Shown: positions 57,008-63,102 of the stretch, piece after piece
Layout: the number at the start of each line of letters is the position of its first letter
Numbering within the stretch: position 1 is the stretch's first letter
DNA from: a virus
IMG/VR virus record: IMGVR_UViG_3300031952_000016
Location: 1 to 63,102 of that record
Length of the DNA: 63,102 bases
Strand: one strand, 5' to 3'
Notes under the pieces: generated by a model
What the model was told of the DNA's origin: nothing
Databases searched by the model: none
Seen by the model: the letters and a program-made list of their open reading frames with translations, nothing else
Translations under genes and position numbers: made by a program

Positions 57008-57232
57008 ATGAACAGTCTAACAAATCATCAGTACTACAAAGGATTAAATAATAGGTTTGACAATAGGGTAAAAAAGCTAGTGAAAGCAGGACTTTTTTAT
57101 GATAAAGAACTTATAGGATTTAGAGTAAGGAATAGAAATCAAAGTAACCCGAATAATTATATTTTAAATTCAATAATAATGCATTCAGACAAGAGACATT
57201 TCAATTTAACATTAAACAATATGATACAATGA
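57008..57232 (+). CDS. Small basic protein, unknown
   Basis: A 74-residue product rich in N, K and R (NRFDNRVKKLVKAGLFYD). It starts 1 base after the previous stop and overlaps the next membrane peptide by ATGA. Confidence 0.55.
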   Translation: MNSLTNHQYYKGLNNRFDNRVKKLVKAGLFYDKELIGFRVRNRNQSNPNNYILNSIIMHSDKRHFNLTLNNMIQ

Positions 57233-57342
57233 AAATAGCTTTAAACATTATTATAGCGAGCATATGCATGTTAACATCATATCCCATCGTTTTAATTATA
57301 GGAATAGTAGTATTAGTAGCAATCAATTATAAAACCAATTAG
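57229..57342 (+). CDS. Tiny two-helix membrane protein
   Basis: A 37-residue ORF starting by ATGA overlap. It is almost wholly hydrophobic (IIIASICMLTSYPIVLIIGI) with a short polar end (NYKTN). A membrane location is likely. Confidence 0.5.
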   Translation: MKIALNIIIASICMLTSYPIVLIIGIVVLVAINYKTN

Positions 57343-57346
57343 TAAG

Positions 57347-57640
57347 ATGGAAGATTTTATCACACCAATCAAAGACAAATTAGACTTTGAAATGCATCAA
57401 CAGTGCGTAGTGTTCATGTTATTAGGTACGCCAAGGGAGTCGCCAAGATGGCTAAACTATGGAGGCTTTGACATAGACACGAAGGTACTACGTATAGAGA
57501 GTACACAGACATCTCATATATTCTTTGAGATAGAGACAGAAGGCTTCAATCATATACCGTGTGATGAGTTTTGGTTACAGTTCAAAAAGTATAGAACAGA
57601 GTTTTTAGAGAAGTATTACCCAACAATTAAAACCTATTAG
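57347..57640 (+). CDS. Hypothetical phage protein, 97 residues
   Basis: A soluble protein (MEDFITPIKDKLDFEMHQQC, then ESPRWLNYGGFDIDTKVLRI). Mixed alpha/beta, with no motif I can name. It is part of a short accessory operon. Confidence 0.6.
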   Translation: MEDFITPIKDKLDFEMHQQCVVFMLLGTPRESPRWLNYGGFDIDTKVLRIESTQTSHIFFEIETEGFNHIPCDEFWLQFKKYRTEFLEKYYPTIKTY

Positions 57641-57643
57641 ATT

Positions 57644-57814
57644 ATGAATGACAACCAAGAATTAGCAAGCGCTATTCAACAAATCGACTATGAGTTTAAT
57701 GCGTACTGTAATGCAATCAGAACAGTAATGAAATTAGACAACGTAAAGTACAAGGATGCAAAGGCTATCCTAGACAGAAGACTAACCGAACGTTTACTAT
57801 TTAAAAAAGCATAG
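57644..57814 (+). CDS. Small paralogue with RLTERL motif, copy 2
   Basis: A 56-residue protein with IQQIDYEFNAYCNAIRTVMK and VKYKDAKAILDRRLTERLLF, matching copy 1 at 56824. It follows the 97-residue gene by 3 bases and precedes the next gene by 2. The two copies flank three unrelated genes, so the duplication is not strictly tandem. Confidence 0.6.
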   Translation: MNDNQELASAIQQIDYEFNAYCNAIRTVMKLDNVKYKDAKAILDRRLTERLLFKKA

Positions 57815-57816
57815 CT

Positions 57817-58179
57817 ATGAAGACATATACATTTTACGAGCAAACCATTATAGACAACATTGACTTTAGTGGTTACGAGGATGATGCCGATATATTCGGG
57901 GATTATCCATTGTACACAAACATTCAGAATGTGTACTCAATATTCAAAAAAGAATATGTACATCAAAACAATTCGTTTATGAATGAGGAGATACTATTCA
58001 AAGAGTGGCTTCAAGGGTTGCCATCTATATTAACGGTTCCGTTCTACAACTATGATATAATAGAGAACGCAAGGAAAGCAGGATTCAGTCTTATGACAGA
58101 GAGTAAAGAGGAACAATTTTTAGATACGTATTGGAGTAGGTTAGCCAATGCTTTCTTCACTTTAAAAGAGAACTTATGA
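57817..58179 (+). CDS. Hypothetical phage protein, 120 residues
   Basis: An acidic helical protein (MKTYTFYEQTIIDNIDFSGY) with EWLQGLPSILTVPFYNYDII and ENARKAGF, a block that I have seen as a typical phage accessory protein without known role. It overlaps the next ORF by ATGA. Confidence 0.65.
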   Translation: MKTYTFYEQTIIDNIDFSGYEDDADIFGDYPLYTNIQNVYSIFKKEYVHQNNSFMNEEILFKEWLQGLPSILTVPFYNYDIIENARKAGFSLMTESKEEQFLDTYWSRLANAFFTLKENL

Positions 58180-58337
58180 AACAAAAAGTATGGGAGATAT
58201 GGTTTATTATCTCAATAGTCATTTCAATTGCCTTCTTTCTAGTAGGCACATTGCCCAATTTTTTATATGGTTTTATACCATCAATCATTAACCTAGTCGT
58301 ATGCGTATGCTATGGCACAATCAATTCAGACAAATGA
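58176..58337 (+). CDS. Small membrane protein
   Basis: A 53-residue product starting by ATGA overlap. Two hydrophobic helices (IWFIISIVISIAFFLVGTL and FIPSIINLVVCVCYG) are joined by a short turn. It overlaps the next start by ATGA. Confidence 0.55.
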   Translation: MKQKVWEIWFIISIVISIAFFLVGTLPNFLYGFIPSIINLVVCVCYGTINSDK

Positions 58338-58489
58338 GAACAGAGATAACAGACATTCAAAAGTGGGTACGAGAGTACAACTATCCAACAAGTGAACAAC
58401 AATTTGTTAAGGCAAAGCGAGAGCTTGAGAAAGTCCATAATAAGTACGGCACAATAGATATAAGTATAATCAAATCATTAATCAATTAA
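58334..58489 (+). CDS. Small helical protein
   Basis: The ATG at 58334 overlaps the previous stop. The 51-residue product is helical and charged (TSEQQFVKAKRELEKVHNKY). The product of a longer frame from 58301 would run through the membrane gene. Function unknown. Confidence 0.5.
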   Translation: MRTEITDIQKWVREYNYPTSEQQFVKAKRELEKVHNKYGTIDISIIKSLIN

Positions 58490-58503
58490 CAAAGTATCAC
58501 GCT

Positions 58504-58671
58504 ATGGAAAAATTAATATTATTTATAATCATCGTGGCTACGCTATCAAGTTGTGGCTCAAACTGTAGCAGAACGAGAAGGTATTGGAGCACCCACAGAT
58601 GTGTGTACCAACCTACTCAAATTGACACTCAATTCACATTTATTAACAACCAAATTGTAATACTTAGATAA
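58504..58671 (+). CDS. Second phage lipoprotein
   Basis: A 55-residue protein with a lipoprotein signal (MEKLILFIIIVATLSSCGSN; cysteine 17 after LSS). The mature part is short and basic, with two further cysteines (NCSRTRRYW, HRCVYQ). It would be lipidated in the host envelope. Tiny lipoproteins like this act in immunity against superinfection in other phages; here that is inference. Confidence 0.65.
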   Translation: MEKLILFIIIVATLSSCGSNCSRTRRYWSTHRCVYQPTQIDTQFTFINNQIVILR

Positions 58672-58685
58672 CGGTTTGCAGCTAA

Positions 58686-58713
58686 CAGAAGTGGCTGCTT
58701 TTAAGAACTTCTG
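58686..58713 (+). other. Hairpin CAGAAGT-N14-ACTTCTG
   Basis: A perfect 7-bp inverted repeat after the lipoprotein gene. No T-run follows, so it is not a standard terminator; it could stabilise the upstream message. Confidence 0.4.
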
Positions 58714-58725
58714 AATTGAAAACAA

Positions 58726-58833
58726 ATGCCTGAAGCATCCATTTTTGTTAGGTGCTGTTATAAAGGGTATTCACTAACTGATAAAAATAACTTAGATGAA
58801 CCTGCCACTTGGGGTGGTTGGGGAGACTACTAA
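58726..58833 (+). CDS. Possible tiny ORF
   Basis: A 35-residue ORF (MPEASIFVRCCYKGYSLTDK, then a GGWGDY end). It fills the gap between the lipoprotein and the next gene but has no recognised homologue, and its codon pattern is not decisive. Confidence 0.3.
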   Translation: MPEASIFVRCCYKGYSLTDKNNLDEPATWGGWGDY

Positions 58834-58842
58834 TTCAAGAGT

Positions 58843-59052
58843 ATGACAAACATTATACATTATTCAGACCAAGAACTTAGCTTATTGTTTCTAAACGATG
58901 AGGTATTGTACAAAGAATTGATGAGAGCAGTTAGAAGAACTGACTTTACCATTGTAAAGGAACTGTGTGATGAGTTATTCATATACACTGAAGACCAATT
59001 AGAAGATTTGGCAGACACATTTAACGATGAATTAATAGAGTACGAACTATAA
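58843..59052 (+). CDS. Small acidic helical protein
   Basis: A 69-residue acidic protein (HYSDQELSLLFLNDEVLYKE, then EDQLEDLADTFNDELIEYE). It lies 26 bases before the amidoligase gene and may be part of its operon, perhaps as a substrate or adaptor. That is inference from position. Confidence 0.55.
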   Translation: MTNIIHYSDQELSLLFLNDEVLYKELMRAVRRTDFTIVKELCDELFIYTEDQLEDLADTFNDELIEYEL

Positions 59053-59078
59053 TAATTATTAACTAAACAATTAACATT

Positions 59079-60284
59079 ATGAGATTATCAGTATTAAGAA
59101 CGCTTTACGAAGTGTTCAACGATGACAGAGAGAAAGTACAACGTGCAATCTCTAGTTTAGAAAATGGGGATGTATCTATCCAAGAGATAGAGTCCGGAGA
59201 ATACTTCTCCCACGAAGATGGCTACTATTCCTGTGAGGACTATGTAACTACCGAAAATGGAGATGTACTACATAGAGACGATGCTTTCTATTGTAATGGC
59301 TATGAAGAGTATTATCACGAGGATGATATGGTAACTGTGTACGAGGATGGAGACACGAACTATTACAGCCGACAATGGATAGAGAACAGGACTGATGACT
59401 ATGCTTTTTATGAGGGCGAGTGGTATGACAACAGTGCACAACAAAGATACTGTCTTGTGTGGGCACAAGATATGAACCAATTAATCCACGAGGACTGTGC
59501 GTACTACCACGATGGAGATGGTTGGTACTCGTATGAGCCTGACGAGACTGAGGAGTATGTTCGTGGCTATCACAATGGTAGCTATCAGTCCATTAACTTT
59601 GACAACAAGTCTAAGTATCGTATCGGCTACGAGATTGAGAAGGAGGACTCAGAGGTATTGGAGAGTATCAACATCCAAGACTTCGAGAGTAATACTGATT
59701 ACAAGTGGCGTAAAGAAAAAGATGGCTCTCTCGATGATGATTCAGGCTATGAACTTATCAGTCCTACCTTTGAGTTTAACATCGACAAGATATTTGAGCA
59801 TATTGAGAGTAATGATGTATTAGTAGAGCATATCAATGCAAAGTACAGTACAAGTTGTGGTGGACACATTCATCTATCAGAGAAGAACCTTAATGGAGAG
59901 CAGTTGTTCGAGAAGATTAAAGGGTACACACCTCTGTTGTATGCCTTGTACTACGGCAGGGTAGACAAGAACTTCTGCAAAGGTAAAGCCAATAAAGACC
60001 TAGCCTATGAGAATGAGAAGTATCAGGCTATCAAGATACACCACGATAGGGTAGAGTTTCGTATCATCAGTGCGGTTATCAATGTTAAGACTCTCAAGTG
60101 GAGAACAAAGTTATTGATGATGATTTTGCAGAACCCTACCCACGATGTCATCAGAGCGTACTACAACGTGGATACTAAGTTCACAAAGTTACTCAAGCAG
60201 ACTTATACAGACAGCAAGTTAGTTGACTTGAAGGAACGCTTTATAAAATTTACAAAACAATTTGAAGGAATAGATATTAAATAA
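59079..60284 (+). CDS. Amidoligase-family enzyme
   Basis: The 401-residue product has an N-terminal part with repeated Y/C/D-rich hairpins (SCEDYVTTENGDVLHRDDAF, YCNGYEEYYHEDDMV), which look like LIM-like or treble-clef-like modules. From about residue 185 it is amidoligase-like: YRIGYEIEKE, DGSLDDDSGYELISP and SCGGHIHLS (H262-H264 region) form the metal and ATP-binding strands of a glutamine-synthetase-like fold. Such phage enzymes are predicted to form peptide-like bonds on proteins. A glutamine amidotransferase gene follows. Confidence 0.75.
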   Translation: MRLSVLRTLYEVFNDDREKVQRAISSLENGDVSIQEIESGEYFSHEDGYYSCEDYVTTENGDVLHRDDAFYCNGYEEYYHEDDMVTVYEDGDTNYYSRQWIENRTDDYAFYEGEWYDNSAQQRYCLVWAQDMNQLIHEDCAYYHDGDGWYSYEPDETEEYVRGYHNGSYQSINFDNKSKYRIGYEIEKEDSEVLESINIQDFESNTDYKWRKEKDGSLDDDSGYELISPTFEFNIDKIFEHIESNDVLVEHINAKYSTSCGGHIHLSEKNLNGEQLFEKIKGYTPLLYALYYGRVDKNFCKGKANKDLAYENEKYQAIKIHHDRVEFRIISAVINVKTLKWRTKLLMMILQNPTHDVIRAYYNVDTKFTKLLKQTYTDSKLVDLKERFIKFTKQFEGIDIK

Positions 60285-60303
60285 CAATTAAACAATTAAC
60301 ATT

Positions 60304-61113
60304 ATGTGCATAGCAATTTTAAACACGAAAAAAGCAGGTAGATTACCTAAGAATCAAATCAAAAACTCTTGGGATAACAATGATATGGGAGCAGGTCTCC
60401 TATGGAACAAAGACGGTAAGTTAAATGTATTCAAGTCGTATGACTATGATGACTACATAGACAAGTACAATGCCCTTAGAGATGACAATACCATCAACAG
60501 TATAGTGTTACATTTCAGGATAGCCACTAGTGGTTACAATGGAGAGCATAACCTTCATCCCTTTCTTGTCAATGACAACGTAGGATTTGTACACAACGGA
60601 GTCATTAGTGGACTAGGTAACAAGACCTTCTCAGACACGTATGAATTTAATGATATGCTTAAAAAGTTTAAGCACGATTTCTTATCTTGCGATATGAGTA
60701 AGTTCTTCATATCAGAGTACATAGGGTACAGCAAGCTAGTGTTCTTAGATAACAAAGACAAGCATACCATTATCAATGAGGAGTTAGGTAAGTGGTCCAA
60801 TGGTAATTGGTACTCCAATGATTCCTACAAAGAGTACAAGCCCTATGTTTATTATGGGAATCAAAAGGTTGCTAAGACGGATGTTGCAGGCAGTAAGACC
60901 TACCCTCACTATGATTACAGCAAAGATGCGTGGGATGATTTAGACGAGGGAATAGAGTATGACGAGTGGGATGTGTATGACTACCTATGTAGCGTGTACG
61001 GACTAAACCCTGAGGCAGACGATTCAATAGATGAGTTAGAGACGTATATGACGCTGAACAACGTAGACAACATCATAGATTTGTACAAAATCATAGGCGG
61101 GGAAATGGAATAA
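60304..61113 (+). CDS. Class II glutamine amidotransferase-like protein
   Basis: The 269-residue product starts MCIAIL, placing the catalytic cysteine at position 2, as in N-terminal nucleophile amidotransferases. LHFRIATSGY, then NLHPFL and GFVHNGVISG, are the glutamine-site blocks. It would release ammonia from glutamine, presumably for the amidoligase upstream. Its leader repeats 18 bases (TAAACAATTAACATTATG) found before the amidoligase gene. The C-terminal third is acidic and unique. Confidence 0.8.
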   Translation: MCIAILNTKKAGRLPKNQIKNSWDNNDMGAGLLWNKDGKLNVFKSYDYDDYIDKYNALRDDNTINSIVLHFRIATSGYNGEHNLHPFLVNDNVGFVHNGVISGLGNKTFSDTYEFNDMLKKFKHDFLSCDMSKFFISEYIGYSKLVFLDNKDKHTIINEELGKWSNGNWYSNDSYKEYKPYVYYGNQKVAKTDVAGSKTYPHYDYSKDAWDDLDEGIEYDEWDVYDYLCSVYGLNPEADDSIDELETYMTLNNVDNIIDLYKIIGGEME

Positions 61114-61125
61114 ACTATCATCATT

Positions 61126-61236
61126 ATGGAAAACGTAAACAGATTTTACGAGTGGATGCTTAAAGTGAAGAGCATCCACTTATCGGACAACGAGCGTATG
61201 ACTAGAGCATACGAAATAGTATATCAAAACAGTTAG
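61126..61236 (+). CDS. Tiny helical protein
   Basis: A 36-residue ORF (MENVNRFYEWMLKVKSIHLS) 12 bases after the amidotransferase gene. Probably translated; no family known. Confidence 0.45.
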   Translation: MENVNRFYEWMLKVKSIHLSDNERMTRAYEIVYQNS

Positions 61237-61241
61237 AAATT

Positions 61242-61391
61242 ATGGTAAAAGTGTATTTTGAAACAGATGGCTATGTAGAATTAGTAGCTATATTTGCAAC
61301 GGAGAGCAACTATATGGTTTGCTTGCCTATATTAGAATTAGAGGCTATTAAACAAGGGTTTATGCGTGTAACCGAATCAATTGAAGTATGA
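61242..61391 (+). CDS. Small protein, unknown
   Basis: A 49-residue beta-alpha protein (MVKVYFETDGYVELVAIFAT). It overlaps the next start by ATGA, so coupling is likely. The start YFETDGYVELVAIF suggests a small ferredoxin-like half, but nothing more can be said. Confidence 0.5.
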   Translation: MVKVYFETDGYVELVAIFATESNYMVCLPILELEAIKQGFMRVTESIEV

Positions 61392-61612
61392 AAGTATATA
61401 GAGTAAACACAACAGCGTACAAGGAGGAAGATTTCTACCTCCTTACAGACCTATCAGAGGAAGAGATTGCAGATGTTATAACACCAATAGTTGTCCGAGA
61501 GCGAGATGGGTATGAGGAATATGATAATGAATTATTAGTAGATGCACTAAAGAAAAAGTATCCAAGAAAAAAGGTTGAGCTCTATTCAGAGTTTGACCTT
61601 ATTACAATCTAA
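61388..61612 (+). CDS. Small acidic protein, unknown
   Basis: A 74-residue acidic protein (MKVYRVNTTAYKEEDFYLLT) with EEEIADVITPIVVRERDGYE. It ends just before the structured non-coding stretch. No family recognised. Confidence 0.55.
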   Translation: MKVYRVNTTAYKEEDFYLLTDLSEEEIADVITPIVVRERDGYEEYDNELLVDALKKKYPRKKVELYSEFDLITI

Positions 61613-61615
61613 GTG

Positions 61616-61756
61616 GAATGACGGTTAAAAATCCTTACTTGTCGGTAATGTAGGCAGTTGTAATGCCATTGGTTAATTCAGTACGTCATTCAGCATCAAT
61701 AGATGCTCACTCATATAGCTGAAATTACAATAAGACTGACTGATGGAAAGACATCA
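61616..61756 (+). ncRNA. Structured stretch before the tRNA-like gene
   Basis: GAATGACG (61616-61623) pairs with CGTCATTC (61684-61691), enclosing GGCA/TGCC (61653-61667). AGCATC-AATA-GATGCT (61692-61707) stacks next to it. TGATG-N6-CATCA (61741-61756) follows. These helices lead directly to the tRNA-like gene, so they may be part of one precursor RNA. Confidence 0.4.
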
Positions 61757-61758
61757 AT

Positions 61759-61832
61759 GGGGGATTAGCTCAATTGGTAGAGCCGTGAGCATAGGCATAA
61801 CGAGGTTACAGGTTCGAGTCCTGTATTCCCCA
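61759..61832 (+). tRNA. tRNA-like gene with abnormal anticodon arm
   Basis: Acceptor GGGGGAT (61759-61765) pairs with ATTCCCC (61825-61831; one G-U). The D arm is GCTC-AATTGGTA-GAGC, and the T arm ACAGG-TTCGAGT-CCTGT (61808-61824) is perfect, with discriminator A and no encoded CCA. The region between the D and T arms is one base too long and has no normal 5-bp, 7-base-loop anticodon arm. The best fit is CGTGA/TAACG with one mismatch and a 9-base loop. No anticodon can be assigned. It may be degenerate or specialised. Confidence 0.55.
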
Positions 61833-61852
61833 CTAATTTTAAATTTAATCAA

Positions 61853-62368
61853 ATGAAAACAGTAAGAGAAAAAGTAATTGAACAGATTAGACTGCAGGAG
61901 AAAATGCAAAGTCTAGCAAAAGTAAACCTAGTTACTTGTGGTAATTGTGGTGCTACATTATTGCACGAGCTGAATGAAGAGCAAATTGACTGCTTTGCGT
62001 GTGGTAATATGATTGACCAATCAGACTGCCCGGACTATTGGTATAGTGGACTAGAGAACTCAGAAGAGTACAATAGAGAGGAGCCTACTCTTTATGGAAA
62101 GTTAATTGACATAGAGGTTAATGAAGCGGTAGAACTCAGCACTATCATCAAACAAGAAAACATTGAGAACGCAAAAAAACTACTTAAAAGTGAGGGCTAC
62201 TATATAGACAGCCTTTGGACGACAGATGACGTTACAGAGAACTACAATTGCACAGAGGAACAGGCTCAAGAGGTGCTTGATAGCGCATTAAATAACGAGG
62301 CAACTATGCAACAGATATGGGATGCCATCAAGTGTAGTGCAGAGGATTTAAAACTAAAAGAGATATGA
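61853..62368 (+). CDS. Protein with N-terminal zinc ribbon
   Basis: The 171-residue product has a four-cysteine ribbon, TCGNCG (about 29-34) and CFACG (about 47-51), and then an acidic, helical C-terminal part (ENIENAKKLLKSEGYYID, CTEEQAQEVL). It starts after the TTTAATCAAATG leader. Nucleic-acid or protein binding is likely; function unknown. It overlaps the next gene by ATGA. Confidence 0.65.
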   Translation: MKTVREKVIEQIRLQEKMQSLAKVNLVTCGNCGATLLHELNEEQIDCFACGNMIDQSDCPDYWYSGLENSEEYNREEPTLYGKLIDIEVNEAVELSTIIKQENIENAKKLLKSEGYYIDSLWTTDDVTENYNCTEEQAQEVLDSALNNEATMQQIWDAIKCSAEDLKLKEI

Positions 62369-62622
62369 AACAAGAAACACTTGAAGAATTTATTTTTAAA
62401 GTTCCTTTTGATTATAACATCAAACCTAAAGAGGTTATTAATATGTGTATGAAAGAACAAGAAAATATTATTCTTACTTGGAGATTAGGTTATTTTATAG
62501 ATATGATTAATTCTTTACCTGATGACACAGAAAAGAATAGAATATTAAAATCTGTTTTTGATAACAGAGATGGAGAATTATTATTAGAATCTTATAAATC
62601 AATGAAATCACATTATGAATAA
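62365..62622 (+). CDS. Small accessory protein, KQETLEE family
   Basis: An 85-residue protein that begins MKQETLEEFIFKVPFDYNIK. The KQETLEE block also occurs in the 541 gene and in the next gene, so this is another member of the shuffled accessory family. It lacks the FEQFKNK tail. Confidence 0.55.
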   Translation: MKQETLEEFIFKVPFDYNIKPKEVINMCMKEQENIILTWRLGYFIDMINSLPDDTEKNRILKSVFDNRDGELLLESYKSMKSHYE

Positions 62623-62863
62623 ACAAGAAACACTTGAAGAAGCTGCTAAAGAATTTTTTAGAAAATTTAAACATACACACAGTCCTGATAATTATTATTT
62701 AGCTTTAGTTGAATTTGCTAAATGGCAACAAGAAAGAAGTTATAGTGAGGAAGATTTAAAAGAAGCATTTAAACAATCTCGATAATATTTTATATTCCAA
62801 AAAGATATGCCACCATTATATAAAAATTTTGAAGAATGGTTTGAACAATTTAAAAACAAATAA
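62615..62863 (+). pseudogene. Accessory family gene split by an in-frame TAA
   Basis: The first part (56 codons, MNKQETLEEAAKEFFRKF to EAFKQSR) stops at TAA 62783-62785. The same frame then continues, with MPPLYKNFEEWFEQFKNK and a TAA at 62861-62863. Intact family members run from SYSEED-EAF through to FEQFKNK without a stop (as in 541-1305). A nonsense change, for instance CAA or GAA to TAA, explains this. The downstream ATG at 62807 could still make an 18-residue peptide. Confidence 0.6.
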
Positions 62864-62866
62864 ATT

Positions 62867-63102
62867 ATGAAAAACATACACGTATTACCAACTTTACAAG
62901 CAAGTGAATACTTCATTAACAAAGAAGGTATTCTATCAGAAAGTTATTCACTAAAAAGAGGGGGTGCAGTACATTTCTACATCACTTCTGATGAAGAAAT
63001 TAAAGAAGGTGATTGGTTTATTACAGACAAAAACACAATTTGTAAATGTGTTAGAGTAGATTGGAAATATGCTTACTCTATTGAAGCAGGAAGTAGAAGT
63101 AA
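62867..63102 (+). CDS. Repeated accessory phage protein (MKNI-VLPT family), 5' part
   Basis: The frame opens MKNIHVLPTLQASEYFINKE and carries SDEEIKEGDW, matching the N-terminal third of the 541 gene. It is open to the window end (78 codons plus two bases). If the molecule closes on itself, the frame continues into FEQFKNK at 2-25 and would give a protein of about 86 residues. Otherwise it is simply cut by the window edge. Confidence 0.65.
   Translation, partial: MKNIHVLPTLQASEYFINKEGILSESYSLKRGGAVHFYITSDEEIKEGDWFITDKNTICKCVRVDWKYAYSIEAGSRS

Noticed and set aside
1-63102. Lysogeny module (integrase, repressor, excisionase)
   Set aside because: None recognised on either strand; the winged-helix-like gene at 51554 alone does not support temperate life.

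Overview
The window reads as almost all of one tailed double-stranded DNA bacteriophage genome that infects a member of the Bacteroidota, most likely a flavobacterium. The DNA is AT-rich. Genes lack Shine-Dalgarno sites and instead follow A/T-rich leaders such as TTTAATCAAATG. Several intergenic gaps carry the Bacteroidota -7 promoter element TAnnTTTG. The virion genes (large terminase, portal, scaffold, major capsid protein, two ring/tail-tube proteins, a very large tail-hub protein) have the order and sequence character of short-tailed crAss-like phages and Cellulophaga podoviruses. No tail sheath or tape measure is visible. All assignments are from reading the sequence; no database search was run.

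Layout. (1) 1-2531, plus strand: small accessory genes, including a lipoprotein and short membrane proteins. (2) 2557-12315, plus strand: DNA metabolism, with a DnaA-domain-IV-like protein, a Sak3-type annealase, a PD-(D/E)XK exonuclease, an SSB-like protein, a VirE_N/SF3 primase-helicase, an SF2 helicase, a VRR-NUC nuclease, a second DnaA-like protein and another nuclease-fold protein. No DNA polymerase, RNA polymerase, integrase or repressor was recognised. (3) 51501-12318, minus strand: the late region, in transcription order small basic proteins, holin, endolysin and spanins, fibres, terminase, portal, scaffold, capsid, ring and hub proteins, and a 2478-residue internal protein. (4) 51554-54554: a small DNA-binding-like protein on the plus strand, then minus-strand groES, a GIY-YIG homing endonuclease and groEL. 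(5) 54555-56823: mostly non-coding, with a helically phased ATGTCG array, many TGTAG/CTACA boxes, many dyads, a terminator-ended structured RNA candidate and a minimal tRNA-like fold. (6) 56824-63102, plus strand: accessory genes including an amidoligase/glutamine-amidotransferase pair, a second lipoprotein and a tRNA-like gene with an abnormal anticodon arm.

How it works together. The plus-strand module supplies replication and Red-like recombination. The ATGTCG/CGACA boxes at 54.65 kb recur at the primase start (4907-4932) and may link the origin to control of the primase. The SSB-like gene has a possible pseudoknot leader, recalling autogenous control of T4 gene 32. The late minus-strand operon is punctuated by TAnnTTTG elements and terminators around the capsid genes. 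Its upstream end meets a divergent plus-strand gene across overlapping promoters. Five small late proteins share a DTPLAxSPEP-like tag.

The two window ends join in frame into a gene of a repeated family, so the molecule may be circular or circularly permuted, with the break placed in a repeat.
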